Assembly (NCBI GenBank): GCA_039975855.1
Contig: JBDWGH010000002.1
Location: 1,178,001 to 1,242,000 of the forward strand
From: Litorimonas sp039975855
GTDB taxonomy: Bacteria > Pseudomonadota > Alphaproteobacteria > Caulobacterales > Maricaulaceae
Length of the DNA stretch: 64,000 nt
Reading direction: 5' to 3'
Position 1 is the stretch's first letter. Each line of letters starts with the position of its first letter. Positions 17,733-26,846 of the stretch are shown piece by piece. Under the pieces are notes generated by a model that was not told the origin of the DNA, ran no database searches, and worked only from the letters and a program-made list of their open reading frames with translations. Position numbers and translations under genes: made by a program.

Positions 17733-17783
17733 AAATCTGGAGCGGGCGATGAGATTCGAACCCACGACCCTCACCTTGGCAAG
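17733..17783. repeat. attL: 51-bp direct repeat, 3' half of tRNA-Gly
   Basis: Identical over 51 bases to 35637-35687. It holds the tRNA-Gly 3' half (anticodon loop, T arm, acceptor strand and CCA) on the minus strand but no 5' half, so it is a tRNA remnant marking the left end of the island. Confidence 0.95.
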
Positions 17784-18241
17784 CAAGAAATTGGAATGAT
17801 AACTGGCTTTACAACAATCGACAATTGTGAACGAAAATAGACGAAAATTCAGGATGGATATTTCGAGTTGTAAGAAAGCAGTTTTGTTGATTCTGAGTGA
17901 ATATGATCAATTATTGTGAATTTACGAACGCTTTAGAACTCGTAACCACGGTGTAACCGCGAGCAAGTATTTCCTCAAACCTGACCTCAGCTGACCCGCC
18001 TAAAACTCGCAAAGGTGGACCTTAACTTAACGGCCGATCTCAATATTTCATTAGTGAGAGCGCATTAGGTTTAGACAAACTAGCTTGCGCTCTAGTGAAG
18101 GAAAAAATCAAGATAGATGTATGGGTGATAGGATTGCAGCGTAATTGTGAAATGGGTCAGAAACAGGGCATAAGGAAGCAGAACGACCGACTAAACTTAG
18201 ATGGAAATCGAATAAAGGAACGGATACTCTCTCAATTACAC
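17784..18241. other. Island left-end non-coding region
   Basis: No supported gene in 458 bp. It contains a pair of GTAACC boxes (17942-17958) and three ATTGTGAA words (about 17823, 17913 and 18142). Such repeats near an att site are often integrase or excisionase binding sites. Confidence 0.45.
17942..17958 (+). promoter_or_regulatory. Paired GTAACC boxes, left end
   Basis: GTAACC at 17942-17947 and 17953-17958, 11 bp apart start to start, with the context GTAACCGCGA. The same pairing recurs at 35523-35539 and, inverted, at 30617-30634. Candidate arm-type sites for integrase or the AlpA-like protein. Confidence 0.5.
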
Positions 18242-21200
18242 TCAAACTCTAGATTTCGAATTTTTGGGTGATCGAATTTTTTTGTAAGCTTCAGACGAAA
18301 GTAACTCAGTGATCGCACTCTGAAATGATTTATCATTCATATAGCGCGCAAATATCTCTTCATTTTGATCCATCCGCTCAATGAACAACGCTTCAAGCAA
18401 ATTTTTAAACACCAACTCGAACTTATCATCCGGATTGACCTTCGCTGCTTGCCGTAAGTTTTGGTCGACGATGGCAACCTCAACAATTTGATCGAAGAAT
18501 AGCTGATCAGCCTGATTGAAGTCTGTACCAAAGCGGTCATTCACGACATCGATCAATCTGGAAAGAGGAACCGCATCTTCTCTAAAGATCCCCGACCCAA
18601 CGTCCGATGGTCCATCAAGGCGGTTAGCCTGTCCATCGTTCAAGCTGATTGAGCCTTCACTTATTTTTTGCAGTCGATAATACTCCAACCGTACATCATC
18701 ATCGAACTGGTAGGTTGGAATACTTTCACGTTTAGGTAGTTTTGTTGAAAGATGACGAAGAAAAACATAGAGGCGTTCAAGTTCAGAATCCTGATAGGGA
18801 ATAATCTGACTCAAAAATCCATATAGTTTGCAAAAGCTCTGTACTTTGCCGCGCCATAGCTCTGCTTCGTCAAGTGAATCTTCATAAAACACCTTAAATC
18901 GGGAAACGACTGGATCAAGGGCAGCATTCATCAGCTGATGATCATTTGGGCTGTGTCGTTGCTTTGGCTTGAAATAAGTTGAGCAGAATTTTTCGACATT
19001 GTCTCCTTCGTAAATGCCTTCAGAATCGAGTTCAGATTTAATTTCGTACATTCGCGAAGGGTCTACCTCTTCACCAAATTCGGCCCCTTCGAAATAAGTC
19101 TTGAACGCTTCCCTAATTTCTTCACGGTCATTCACAAAATCAAGAACAAAAGTGTCTTCCTTTAATGGATGGTTTCGGTTTAAACGTGAGAGTGTTTGCA
19201 CCGCCTGGATACCTGAAAGACGACGATCTATGTACATTGTATGTAAAAGGGGTTGATCGAATCCTGTTTGATATTTCTCAGCAACAAGAAGAACTTGATA
19301 TTCAGAAGTGGCGAAGGCTTCAGGGAGTTCCTTTTCGCGGACACCATAGTTCATTCCCTCCTCCGTGTAGATTACATCATCCAGTTTATCGTCCGCAACA
19401 ACACCGGAGAATGCCACCAAAGACTTCAAAGCGTATCCCTTCAGCTTTATGTAGCGATCGAAACTTTGCTTATACCGAACTGCCTCTAACCGTGACCCTG
19501 TAATAACCATCGCCTTCGCGCGGCCACCAATTTTATGCTGACTGGCACTGTGAAAATGCTCAACAATCACTTCCGTTTTTTGAGCAATGTTATGAGGATG
19601 AAGTTTCAAAAAACGGGCTAACCCGCGGGCAGCTTTCTTTCGTTGTACGTTCGGGTCGGCGTCACTTTCTTTGAGAATTCGAAAGTAGGTTGAGTAGGTT
19701 GTGTAATACTTGAGAACGTCAAGAATGAATCCTTCTTCGATGGCTTGGCGCATAGTATAGCGATGAGAGGGTTTCCCATCTCTCCCAAAAATCGCTAATG
19801 TCCTGTGTTTTGGCGTGGCCGTGAATGCAAAGAAGCTCAGATTTTCTTGCCTTCCTCGCTTCGCCATTGACCGATAGAGTTCCTCCATGTCAGATACATC
19901 ATTTTCCAGCATATACTTTTCAGCTTTTTCACGCAGACCTTGACCACCAAGAACCTCCTTGAGATCAGTTGCTGTTTCTCCACCCTGCGAACTATGTGCC
20001 TCATCAATAATTACAGCATACTGACGACTTTCCAAAGTACCACCATCGGTATCTCCTCGCTCTTCAGCTATTTTGGCAAGCTGGCCAGTTACAAAAGGGA
20101 ACTTTTGCAGGGTAGTGATGATAATAGGAACGGCACTTTCTAAAGCCTGCGCGAGTTGACGTGAACTAACGTCAATCTTCTGAACTACGCCGTGCTTATG
20201 CTCGAACTGATAGATCGTATCTTGAAGTTGTTTGTCTAGAACCACCCTATCAGTAATTACAATGACGCTATCGAATACGCGGTTATTTTTCTTGTCGTGC
20301 AGTGAAGCCAATCGATGCGTCAGCCAGCCTATGGTGTTACTTTTGCCACTCCCTGCTGAATGTTCGATAAGATAATTATTACCCACTCCCTCTCTGAACG
20401 CCTGAGCCATCAATGTACGCACTGCATTTAATTGATGATAGCGCGGAAATATTAGTGTTTCTTTCTTCACCTTGCGGCCCTGATCGTCTCGTTTTTCATC
20501 GATCTGCAGATGAATGAACCTTGCCAAGAGATCGAGTAAGCTATCTCTCTGTAACACCTCTTCCCAAAGATAAGCTGTTCGATAGCTCCGCCCATTGGGA
20601 TCGGGAGCATTTCCGGCTCCTCCTTCGTTACCAGTATTAAATGGTAGAAAATAAGTGGCAGTTCCCGCAAGCCGTGTAGTCATCATCACGGATTCAGTGT
20701 CGACCGCGAAGTGCACTAAGGTACGGCGTTTGAACTCGAAGATAGGCTCTCGTGGGTCTCGATCGTTTCTGTACTGATGCAATGCTTGTTCAACCGTTTG
20801 GCCCGTCATAGGGTTTTTCAGCTCCAACGTAACGATTGGGATACCGTTTATACTCAAAGTTATGTCGAGTGATTTTTTGGATGAATTCGAGAAATATAAT
20901 TGTCGCGTTATGCCCAGGCGGTTTGCATCATAGCGCGCTTCGAGTTCAGGGTTTAATCCATGGGCTGCCTTAAAGAAGGCTACCCGAAGTGTCTTTCCAT
21001 AGCATTTAAATCCATGGCGGATAGTTGTAAGCGACCCATTGGTATCCATCCACTTGGTTAGGTCCCTTATGACTTGCGCGCCGGTCTTTTCTCCATGAAG
21101 TGCCTCCAACGCCTTCCACTCCTTGGGTTGGGTGTCGCGAATGAAATCGAGCACCGTCTCAGGAAATATTGCTCGTTTGCTGTCGAAGCTAGCAGCGGCT

Positions 21201-21280
21201 TGGGAAACATAGCCATTGGCCAACATAGAGACTTCGATGACTGTTTCGAATGCGCCCTCGGAATGCCGTGCTGAATTCAT
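18242..21280 (-). CDS. hsdR: Type I restriction enzyme R subunit
   Basis: The motor and nuclease subunit of a type I restriction-modification complex, 1012 residues. The N-terminal nuclease has a PD-(D/E)xK core: Asp139 in SLDITL, then Glu153-Leu-Lys155 in TLELKNP. The translocase has Walker A AGSGKS (309-314), DEAH (425-428), FAFTATPKHRT and QTGFDQP with SRLNR as helicase motif VI. All key residues are present, so it should be active. Its ATG overlaps the stop of the HNH gene by 4 bp (ATGA); it is the last gene of the five-gene operon. Confidence 0.96.
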   Translation of the reverse strand: MNSARHSEGAFETVIEVSMLANGYVSQAAASFDSKRAIFPETVLDFIRDTQPKEWKALEALHGEKTGAQVIRDLTKWMDTNGSLTTIRHGFKCYGKTLRVAFFKAAHGLNPELEARYDANRLGITRQLYFSNSSKKSLDITLSINGIPIVTLELKNPMTGQTVEQALHQYRNDRDPREPIFEFKRRTLVHFAVDTESVMMTTRLAGTATYFLPFNTGNEGGAGNAPDPNGRSYRTAYLWEEVLQRDSLLDLLARFIHLQIDEKRDDQGRKVKKETLIFPRYHQLNAVRTLMAQAFREGVGNNYLIEHSAGSGKSNTIGWLTHRLASLHDKKNNRVFDSVIVITDRVVLDKQLQDTIYQFEHKHGVVQKIDVSSRQLAQALESAVPIIITTLQKFPFVTGQLAKIAEERGDTDGGTLESRQYAVIIDEAHSSQGGETATDLKEVLGGQGLREKAEKYMLENDVSDMEELYRSMAKRGRQENLSFFAFTATPKHRTLAIFGRDGKPSHRYTMRQAIEEGFILDVLKYYTTYSTYFRILKESDADPNVQRKKAARGLARFLKLHPHNIAQKTEVIVEHFHSASQHKIGGRAKAMVITGSRLEAVRYKQSFDRYIKLKGYALKSLVAFSGVVADDKLDDVIYTEEGMNYGVREKELPEAFATSEYQVLLVAEKYQTGFDQPLLHTMYIDRRLSGIQAVQTLSRLNRNHPLKEDTFVLDFVNDREEIREAFKTYFEGAEFGEEVDPSRMYEIKSELDSEGIYEGDNVEKFCSTYFKPKQRHSPNDHQLMNAALDPVVSRFKVFYEDSLDEAELWRGKVQSFCKLYGFLSQIIPYQDSELERLYVFLRHLSTKLPKRESIPTYQFDDDVRLEYYRLQKISEGSISLNDGQANRLDGPSDVGSGIFREDAVPLSRLIDVVNDRFGTDFNQADQLFFDQIVEVAIVDQNLRQAAKVNPDDKFELVFKNLLEALFIERMDQNEEIFARYMNDKSFQSAITELLSSEAYKKIRSPKNSKSRV

Positions 21281-21909
21281 TGTGCTGCCCTAGTCAGCTT
21301 TTCTCTGAGGAACCATACTGCAACAGGGCTGAATGGTTCATGCACATCATTCTCTATTGTTCGTCGATTAATTTGTGATTGAAGGTTTCGTTTTTTTGCC
21401 GGAGTAGATCTCCACCAGAAAAGTACTGCATCAAGAACAGCCTTTCTGTTGTTACGCAAAAAAGGCAGATTTAGCCCAAGAACCGAATTGAGCTGGTCAC
21501 AAAATTCCTGGTCTGTGCAGGTAATTCTGCCATCAAGATCATACTTGATCCTAGTATCTATTGGGTGGCCATCATTTGCAGGATTCCACTTCAGATCTAA
21601 ATTTGCTTTTTTAGTATCACAATGGTGTTTGTCGGAAGACTGTCCGTCTCCACCTCGACATGCGCCGAGAAGGTTACTGTAAGTTAGCTGAAGATTTTGA
21701 TGAGCTGTCTGACAGCGCCAGTGTTCGATTTTCATTGAGTCAGCATTCGCCCTTATGCGCCCTGCACAGTAGCAGCAAAGCCCATATTGTTCTTTAACTA
21801 ACGCGTCGCGAAGATGCCTCTTGTTTGGATAATTTTCATAGGTGCTATGTAGTTGCAGACGGTGCTGGGTAAGACTTCTCGGTTCTTGCCCTTTGGATAT
21901 ATCCCTCAC
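21277..21909 (-). CDS. PtuB-like HNH endonuclease (TIGR02646-type)
   Basis: A 210-residue HNH protein. CCYC (about 45-48), KIEHWRCQ (about 60-67), LTYSNLLGACRGG and HHCDTKKAN form the pattern of the family to which PtuB of the Septu defence system and of retron Ec78 belongs. In Septu, PtuB degrades DNA or RNA under control of the PtuA ATPase, and the gene just upstream encodes such an ATPase. ATGA overlaps join it to both neighbours. Its place inside an hsd operon is the unusual point. Confidence 0.85.
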   Translation of the reverse strand: MRDISKGQEPRSLTQHRLQLHSTYENYPNKRHLRDALVKEQYGLCCYCAGRIRANADSMKIEHWRCQTAHQNLQLTYSNLLGACRGGDGQSSDKHHCDTKKANLDLKWNPANDGHPIDTRIKYDLDGRITCTDQEFCDQLNSVLGLNLPFLRNNRKAVLDAVLFWWRSTPAKKRNLQSQINRRTIENDVHEPFSPVAVWFLREKLTRAAQ

Positions 21910-23156
21910 GCATCATCCTCCATAAAGTCAAGCAGTGTGCGAGCGCGGACTATTTCCGGATCACTTTCGCCAATTTCTCTGGCCAATGACTCAATCTTAG
22001 CCGTGGCCTCATCACTTTTTTTAGCCATCACTAACAGTGCAATTTCACCGATCTGCTCTTGAACGCTTTTGTTTCGCGGAGCCGTGTCCATCAGCTCTTC
22101 CAACACGCGACTCGAATCTATTCCGAACGAGCGAGTAGGTGAAACAACTTTACCGTCTTTGATCATTTGAATCTGTTCATGAGGCACCTCACCAATGACT
22201 TGAGGCGAATGTGTCGTTGCGATGAACTGGCAGCTAGGAAAAGTTTCAGTCAATTGCCTGATAACCTTTCGTTGCCACTGCGGATGAAGATGGAGGTCGA
22301 TTTCGTCAATTAGGACAATTCCTTGTCCATCGCGAACCGGATCATCAAGCCCTGGATTAGCTTGAGATAGCCTTCTCGCCAGGTCTAGAACAAGTGCCAA
22401 CATGCTCCGTTCACCATCGGAGAGCTGTCGGACGTCGAGCGTATGTCCGTATTTCTCGACCAACAAACTTGGGCGCTCGACCACTTCCGCTCTGAGGTCA
22501 GAGCAATCTGGTAGAAATCGGCTTGCTGCTGCTCTCATAGCATCTAAGTGCAGTTTCGCCCTTGGCAATTCTGCAGATAACACATCTTGCGCATGCATCC
22601 AAAATGCAAGCTCCGCTAGGCGAAGAGGCCTTTCAACAAGTGCATCCGCGTAGGCTGTAGCTTTTCCACCGCTCGCTCGACCAGACTTTGGCTGTTCATC
22701 TGAGACAAGGGAACGGCGGGTGGCGAAATAAACGGCTACTGGTTGTTTGTCGGCCTCCTTGAAAGCCTTTGTGCTTGACCCGAATTCGGGTGTCAAAATC
22801 TCACGATCCGGAGTATCAATAGTTTCTTGTCGTACAGAACCGGGTTTGTCAGGCCTGTGCTGCTCGCGCTGTTTGTGGATCAGCAGCTGGTGCGGGTCCC
22901 CATTGATCGAGAAATCAAAGTCGACGGTCAGCGCCGAAGCCCCTACCTGAATGTCATTGTTGTCAAAGTCGTCTGCGCGGCTTCGGCTGGCCGTGAATTT
23001 CGGCAGTAATCGAGATAAGCAAATGCGCAAGGCTTCGAGGGTGGTCGTCTTGCCGACACCATTCACGCCCACCAAAAGGGTAAACTTCGGATCAAATTCG
23101 AAGGAGGCCTGATCAAAGGCGCGCAAATTAGCGACATTGAGTTGTTTAATTTTCAT
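21906..23156 (-). CDS. PtuA-like AAA/ABC-type ATPase
   Basis: A 416-residue ATPase of the SMC/ABC-like AAA_21 class. It starts KIKQLNVANLRAFDQ, then Walker A GVNGVGKTTT (29-38), the signature QLSDGERSMLALVLDLA, Walker B GIVLIDEIDLHLHP and the H-loop FIATTHSPQVI. The C-terminal 75 residues are helical. Paired with the HNH gene this is the PtuA-PtuB order. ATPase genes inside hsd loci are also known as rlo genes (from memory), so RloA-like is the main alternative. The start overlaps the hsdS stop by 4 bp. Confidence 0.85.
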   Translation of the reverse strand: MKIKQLNVANLRAFDQASFEFDPKFTLLVGVNGVGKTTTLEALRICLSRLLPKFTASRSRADDFDNNDIQVGASALTVDFDFSINGDPHQLLIHKQREQHRPDKPGSVRQETIDTPDREILTPEFGSSTKAFKEADKQPVAVYFATRRSLVSDEQPKSGRASGGKATAYADALVERPLRLAELAFWMHAQDVLSAELPRAKLHLDAMRAAASRFLPDCSDLRAEVVERPSLLVEKYGHTLDVRQLSDGERSMLALVLDLARRLSQANPGLDDPVRDGQGIVLIDEIDLHLHPQWQRKVIRQLTETFPSCQFIATTHSPQVIGEVPHEQIQMIKDGKVVSPTRSFGIDSSRVLEELMDTAPRNKSVQEQIGEIALLVMAKKSDEATAKIESLAREIGESDPEIVRARTLLDFMEDDA

Positions 23157-24400
23157 GCAGCCTCCGAGATATCAATCTGACCTGTTACGGCGGCTGATAT
23201 CAGGGCTTCACGACGTTCTTTCAGGAGCGCAACAGAAGCCTTCATTGTCTCGCTCAATTTATCAATTTTATTCACTTCACGAGCAACATGAACAACTATT
23301 TCGCGTTGTTCTTCTATCGGTGGAACAGGCCAAAATGTCTTAAAGAATCCTTCAGGATACAGGCGAAGACGAGAGGACCACACACCTTTAGAATAGCGTG
23401 TCACTTCTTTTGCAAAGTCCGGGATTCGTACCAGTGCATCTACATAGTTCGGATCGAGCCGCGGGCGCGGATTATAAACATGATATGCAGGACTCACTAT
23501 TCCGTCGACTTTTGAAACACCCATAGCGCCCATCCATGCCCATAACGTATTGACAGCCAAATCACCTTTAAAGCAAAGTTTGTATCCTTCATTAGTTTCG
23601 GCTTTGAACATATGGACGGTTTTCTCCGAACGTGGAGTTACTCCAGTCTTATGGGAAACTGTCAGCATTTCTTCTTCACCCGTCTTTGAGCGATTGTCAC
23701 GTTCCTCAAAGAGCCAACGGGAACGCTCAACATCCCAGTGGGAAGGAACATCCCCCAGCCAGTCTACGCCAGACGAGCGCATCGACACGGAGGAGTTTAA
23801 CCCACGCATGATAGCCTTACTAATTATTACCAGTCGCTTTTCGTTTAGAAGTTTCAGCATTTTCTGCTTAACCTCAATCAGTGTATCTAAGTAATTAAGT
23901 TCAGTTTCTAAAAACTCGGCAATTGCTTCTTGTTCATTCAGAGGGGGGATCGGAATTGCTATGTCTCCAATTTCTGAAGAGTTTATAGCGGGATAACTTA
24001 TGCCTACTGATCTCCTTTCAACCTCTGCAAGGAAAGCGGACTCCCGAAGAGCATAACTACAGAATTTAGGGTTCAGAATGTCTTTGCGTGATCTTATCAC
24101 TGCAAACCCTGTTGAAACTATCAGATTTTCGGGCGGCGAATTAACAGCAGCGATAGCCTTGAGGTATGTTCGAACAGTAGAGATTATGACGTCTCCATCC
24201 TTAACCACTCGTCGCGCTCTACTAGGGGCGTCGTCAAATTTATAAGTTGTTGTCCCGTTGAGATTGCCTGAAGAGTCAATATTCCCAATATCTATATACT
24301 CAATCTCTAACTCGGGATCGAAATCCTCTGATAACGTATCATCATTAATAGTTGCAACGAACTTCAAGCGATGGCGGGGGTATTTCGAAGTTGTTTTCAT
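23153..24400 (-). CDS. hsdS: Type I restriction-modification specificity subunit
   Basis: 415 residues with the two-half HsdS plan. There are two target-recognition domains (about 1-145 and 195-360), each followed by a conserved helix: PIPPLNEQEAIAEFLETEL after the first and PVPPIEEQREIVVHV after the second. It ends REALISAAVTGQIDI, a hallmark of HsdS. It sets the bipartite DNA target for both methylation and cutting; the target cannot be read from sequence. ATGA overlaps both hsdM and the ATPase gene. Confidence 0.95.
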   Translation of the reverse strand: MKTTSKYPRHRLKFVATINDDTLSEDFDPELEIEYIDIGNIDSSGNLNGTTTYKFDDAPSRARRVVKDGDVIISTVRTYLKAIAAVNSPPENLIVSTGFAVIRSRKDILNPKFCSYALRESAFLAEVERRSVGISYPAINSSEIGDIAIPIPPLNEQEAIAEFLETELNYLDTLIEVKQKMLKLLNEKRLVIISKAIMRGLNSSVSMRSSGVDWLGDVPSHWDVERSRWLFEERDNRSKTGEEEMLTVSHKTGVTPRSEKTVHMFKAETNEGYKLCFKGDLAVNTLWAWMGAMGVSKVDGIVSPAYHVYNPRPRLDPNYVDALVRIPDFAKEVTRYSKGVWSSRLRLYPEGFFKTFWPVPPIEEQREIVVHVAREVNKIDKLSETMKASVALLKERREALISAAVTGQIDISEAA

Positions 24401-26397
24401 CCAGTCATTGCCTGAAGTAGTCGGAGTATTTCGCCTTCTGCTTCTTTCAAGTCTGCGTCGATCTCCGCGAGCTCGCGTGATGGCATGAACTTGTAAAAAT
24501 GCCGGTTGAAATTAATTTCATAACCAATTTTGTCTTTCTCTCGATCGATCCAAGCGTCTGGGATATGCGGTAAAACCTCTCGCTCGAAATAGTCTTCTAC
24601 ATTTTCTGTTAAGGGTATATTTTCTACATCTCTAAGGTTGGTGTCGGCTTCAAACCCCTTGCCTTTTTTTACAGGGTTTGCGTTTTCGTCATAGGACGTA
24701 AAGACTGAACGGAATAGTTTTTGTTCCTTCGCTTTCCAACTAGAACCGTTTTTCTTCAGTAACTTTTGAATATCTGCAAATACACGCGACCAGTCTAGAT
24801 AAGGTTCTCGACCTAAAGCCATATCTATTGCTTGAATATCCTCAAGAAGATGTGGGGCCGCATCGAGAAAGCGAGCTTTGTCTTCTATTGTCATGTGATA
24901 GCGAAGTTTAAGAGGCCGCTCTATCGTTACGCGCGTGTAACCAAATTCCGCATTGTCAAAAATCTTCGAATTGTTACTCTCTTCAAATTTCCCATAGAGT
25001 CTAACTATTTCTGCGATCTGGTTTGGCTCATCTGAACGATCGTCGCCTTGCTCTGATGGGCCTTCACCAATTTTACGCCGTTTGTCACCTTGATTCCTTC
25101 TCATAGGGATCCATGTATCCCTCACATCAACGAGCTGAACCTTACCTTTGCGTTCGTCAGATTTACGGTTAGTTACGATCCAGATATATGTACCAATACC
25201 AGTGTTGTAGAACATTTGCTCAGGCAGCGCGACGATAGCCTCAAGCCAATCATTCTCAACGATCCATCTTCGAATATTACTTTCACCCCCTCCGGCACCA
25301 CCGGTGAAAAGCGGTGAACCTGAAAAAACAATCGCGGCGCGTGAACCATATTTCTGCTTTTTTACATTTACTGGTTCAAACTTGGAAATCATGTGCTGGA
25401 GGAACAGTAGTGAGCCGTCATTAACTCGCGGAAGGCCCGCCCCAAAACGCCCCTTAAACCCCAGTTTTTCATGCTCTCTAACAATCTCACTTTTTTGCTT
25501 TTTCCAGTCAACGCCGAAAGGAGGATTGGCAATGAAATAGTCGAATTGTTTTCCTTCAAAACGATCTTCAGTGAAGGTATCCCCAAATTGAATATTTTCT
25601 CCCCCGCCGTTGTGATCGACCTCTTTCATTAGCATGTCTGAAGCAGCTGTCGCAAAAGCTCTTTTGTTATAGTCTTGGCCATAAACATAAAGCTTTCCAC
25701 TTTCGTGGTGATCTCGCATGTATCGTTGAGCTTCTGCTAACATCCCGCCGGTCCCGCAGGCCGGATCCAACATCTTCATGACTGTGCCTGGTTTGCTAAG
25801 AACGTCATCTGCATCCATAAACAGTAGATCTACCATTAGGTGGATTACTTCTCGAGGTGTGAAGTGATCTCCAGCTGTCTCATTGGCCAATTCATTGAAC
25901 CGCCGGATGAGGTTCTCAAAAACCAAACCCATTTCAGCATTGGGAACTTTATTTGGATGAAGGTCGACATCGCAAATTTCTTTCACGACAAGATAAAGTA
26001 TATTAGCGTCATTCATTCGCTCAATTTCGTTGCTAAACTCGAAATATTCGAAGATGCGTTGCACATTCGCAGAGAAACCGCTGATATAACTGACTAGGTG
26101 ACTTTGGATGTTGTCCGGATCACCCTTTAACTTTTGAAAGTCGAGCAGCGAACGATTATGGAAACGATGACCAGAAGCCTTGTTCAAAATCCGGTCCAGC
26201 GCATCACCATCGAGCTTATCTTTTCGGCGCTCATATTCAGCAAGAACTCTGTCTTTGGTCGAGGCAAGGACGCAATCAAAACGCCTTAGCACGACAAGTG
26301 GCAGCATGACCCGTTCATATTGTGGCGGACGGTAGGGACCACGTAATAAGTCGGCAATTTGCCAAACTAAGTTAGCTAGATCGGAATGAGTTGCCAT
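24397..26397 (-). CDS. hsdM: Type I restriction-modification methyltransferase subunit
   Basis: An N6-adenine methyltransferase of 666 residues. The N-terminal HsdM domain (LVWQIADLLRGPYRPPQYERV) is followed by GDHFTPREVIHLM, the SAM motif MLDPACGTGGML (about 208-219) and the catalytic NPPFG (about 289-293). It is the first gene of the operon hsdM-hsdS-ptuA-like-ptuB-like-hsdR. At 666 residues it is longer than the classical E. coli subunit, as in the family with extended C-termini. Confidence 0.96.
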   Translation of the reverse strand: MATHSDLANLVWQIADLLRGPYRPPQYERVMLPLVVLRRFDCVLASTKDRVLAEYERRKDKLDGDALDRILNKASGHRFHNRSLLDFQKLKGDPDNIQSHLVSYISGFSANVQRIFEYFEFSNEIERMNDANILYLVVKEICDVDLHPNKVPNAEMGLVFENLIRRFNELANETAGDHFTPREVIHLMVDLLFMDADDVLSKPGTVMKMLDPACGTGGMLAEAQRYMRDHHESGKLYVYGQDYNKRAFATAASDMLMKEVDHNGGGENIQFGDTFTEDRFEGKQFDYFIANPPFGVDWKKQKSEIVREHEKLGFKGRFGAGLPRVNDGSLLFLQHMISKFEPVNVKKQKYGSRAAIVFSGSPLFTGGAGGGESNIRRWIVENDWLEAIVALPEQMFYNTGIGTYIWIVTNRKSDERKGKVQLVDVRDTWIPMRRNQGDKRRKIGEGPSEQGDDRSDEPNQIAEIVRLYGKFEESNNSKIFDNAEFGYTRVTIERPLKLRYHMTIEDKARFLDAAPHLLEDIQAIDMALGREPYLDWSRVFADIQKLLKKNGSSWKAKEQKLFRSVFTSYDENANPVKKGKGFEADTNLRDVENIPLTENVEDYFEREVLPHIPDAWIDREKDKIGYEINFNRHFYKFMPSRELAEIDADLKEAEGEILRLLQAMTG

Positions 26398-26712
26398 TAC
26401 TGCTTTTCACCTTTGGTAAACCTCCGTTAAGAGATCGTTGAAACTCCTTTTAAACTTGATTCTGAGAACTTCACAGCGCAAAAAGTATTATGCTAAGATG
26501 TTAAACCCAAGATATAAATTAGAAATTCACCGAACCAAATGATGCGAACTCTTAATACTCTGCGAATTTTATTCGTAATTCCTTATCTGGAAAACCAGCT
26601 CATTTAGGTGGCATTCTAGCGAACATATCGAAGATTATACCTTCCAACGCCACCGCTCGTGTCTTAGATTTATGTCTGGGCTAAGAGTGACTTTTCGCTC
26701 ATCTTCATTCTT
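26398..26712. other. Non-coding region upstream of hsdM
   Basis: AT-rich, 315 bp, no supported gene. It should hold the hsdM promoter on the minus strand. A CATAAT hexamer lies near 26490 on that strand but its -35 is poor. The right part (from about 26670) resembles the non-coding end of the IS3-type remnant that follows. Confidence 0.4.
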
Positions 26713-26781
26713 ATGGAGAGAAAGATGAGACGGAGTAAAAAAACGTCCGGCGAGCGTATCATCAAAGACATCAAACGTTAG
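26713..26781 (+). pseudogene. Remnant of an IS3-type transposase orfA
   Basis: Twenty-two codons encode MERKMRRSKKTSGERIIKD, then IKR and a stop. This matches the conserved start of IS3-family orfA proteins, which continues (from memory) KRQTRKQ. Here the codons read CGT-TAG-ATG-CGA-AAA, so a C-to-T change of CAG could have made the stop and ACG became ATG. After about 6 more codons the similarity is lost. The rest of the transposase is missing. Confidence 0.55.
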
Positions 26782-26846
26782 ATGCGAAAAGCGCTCCCCC
26801 CTTTTGCTCTCTTGGCGATCATAAACACGTCATGTAAAGGGGTCCG

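Noticed and set aside
17533..17760. Possible second functional tRNA gene at the left island end
   Set aside because: Only the 3' half of tRNA-Gly is present; the 5' half is missing, so it is an att remnant.
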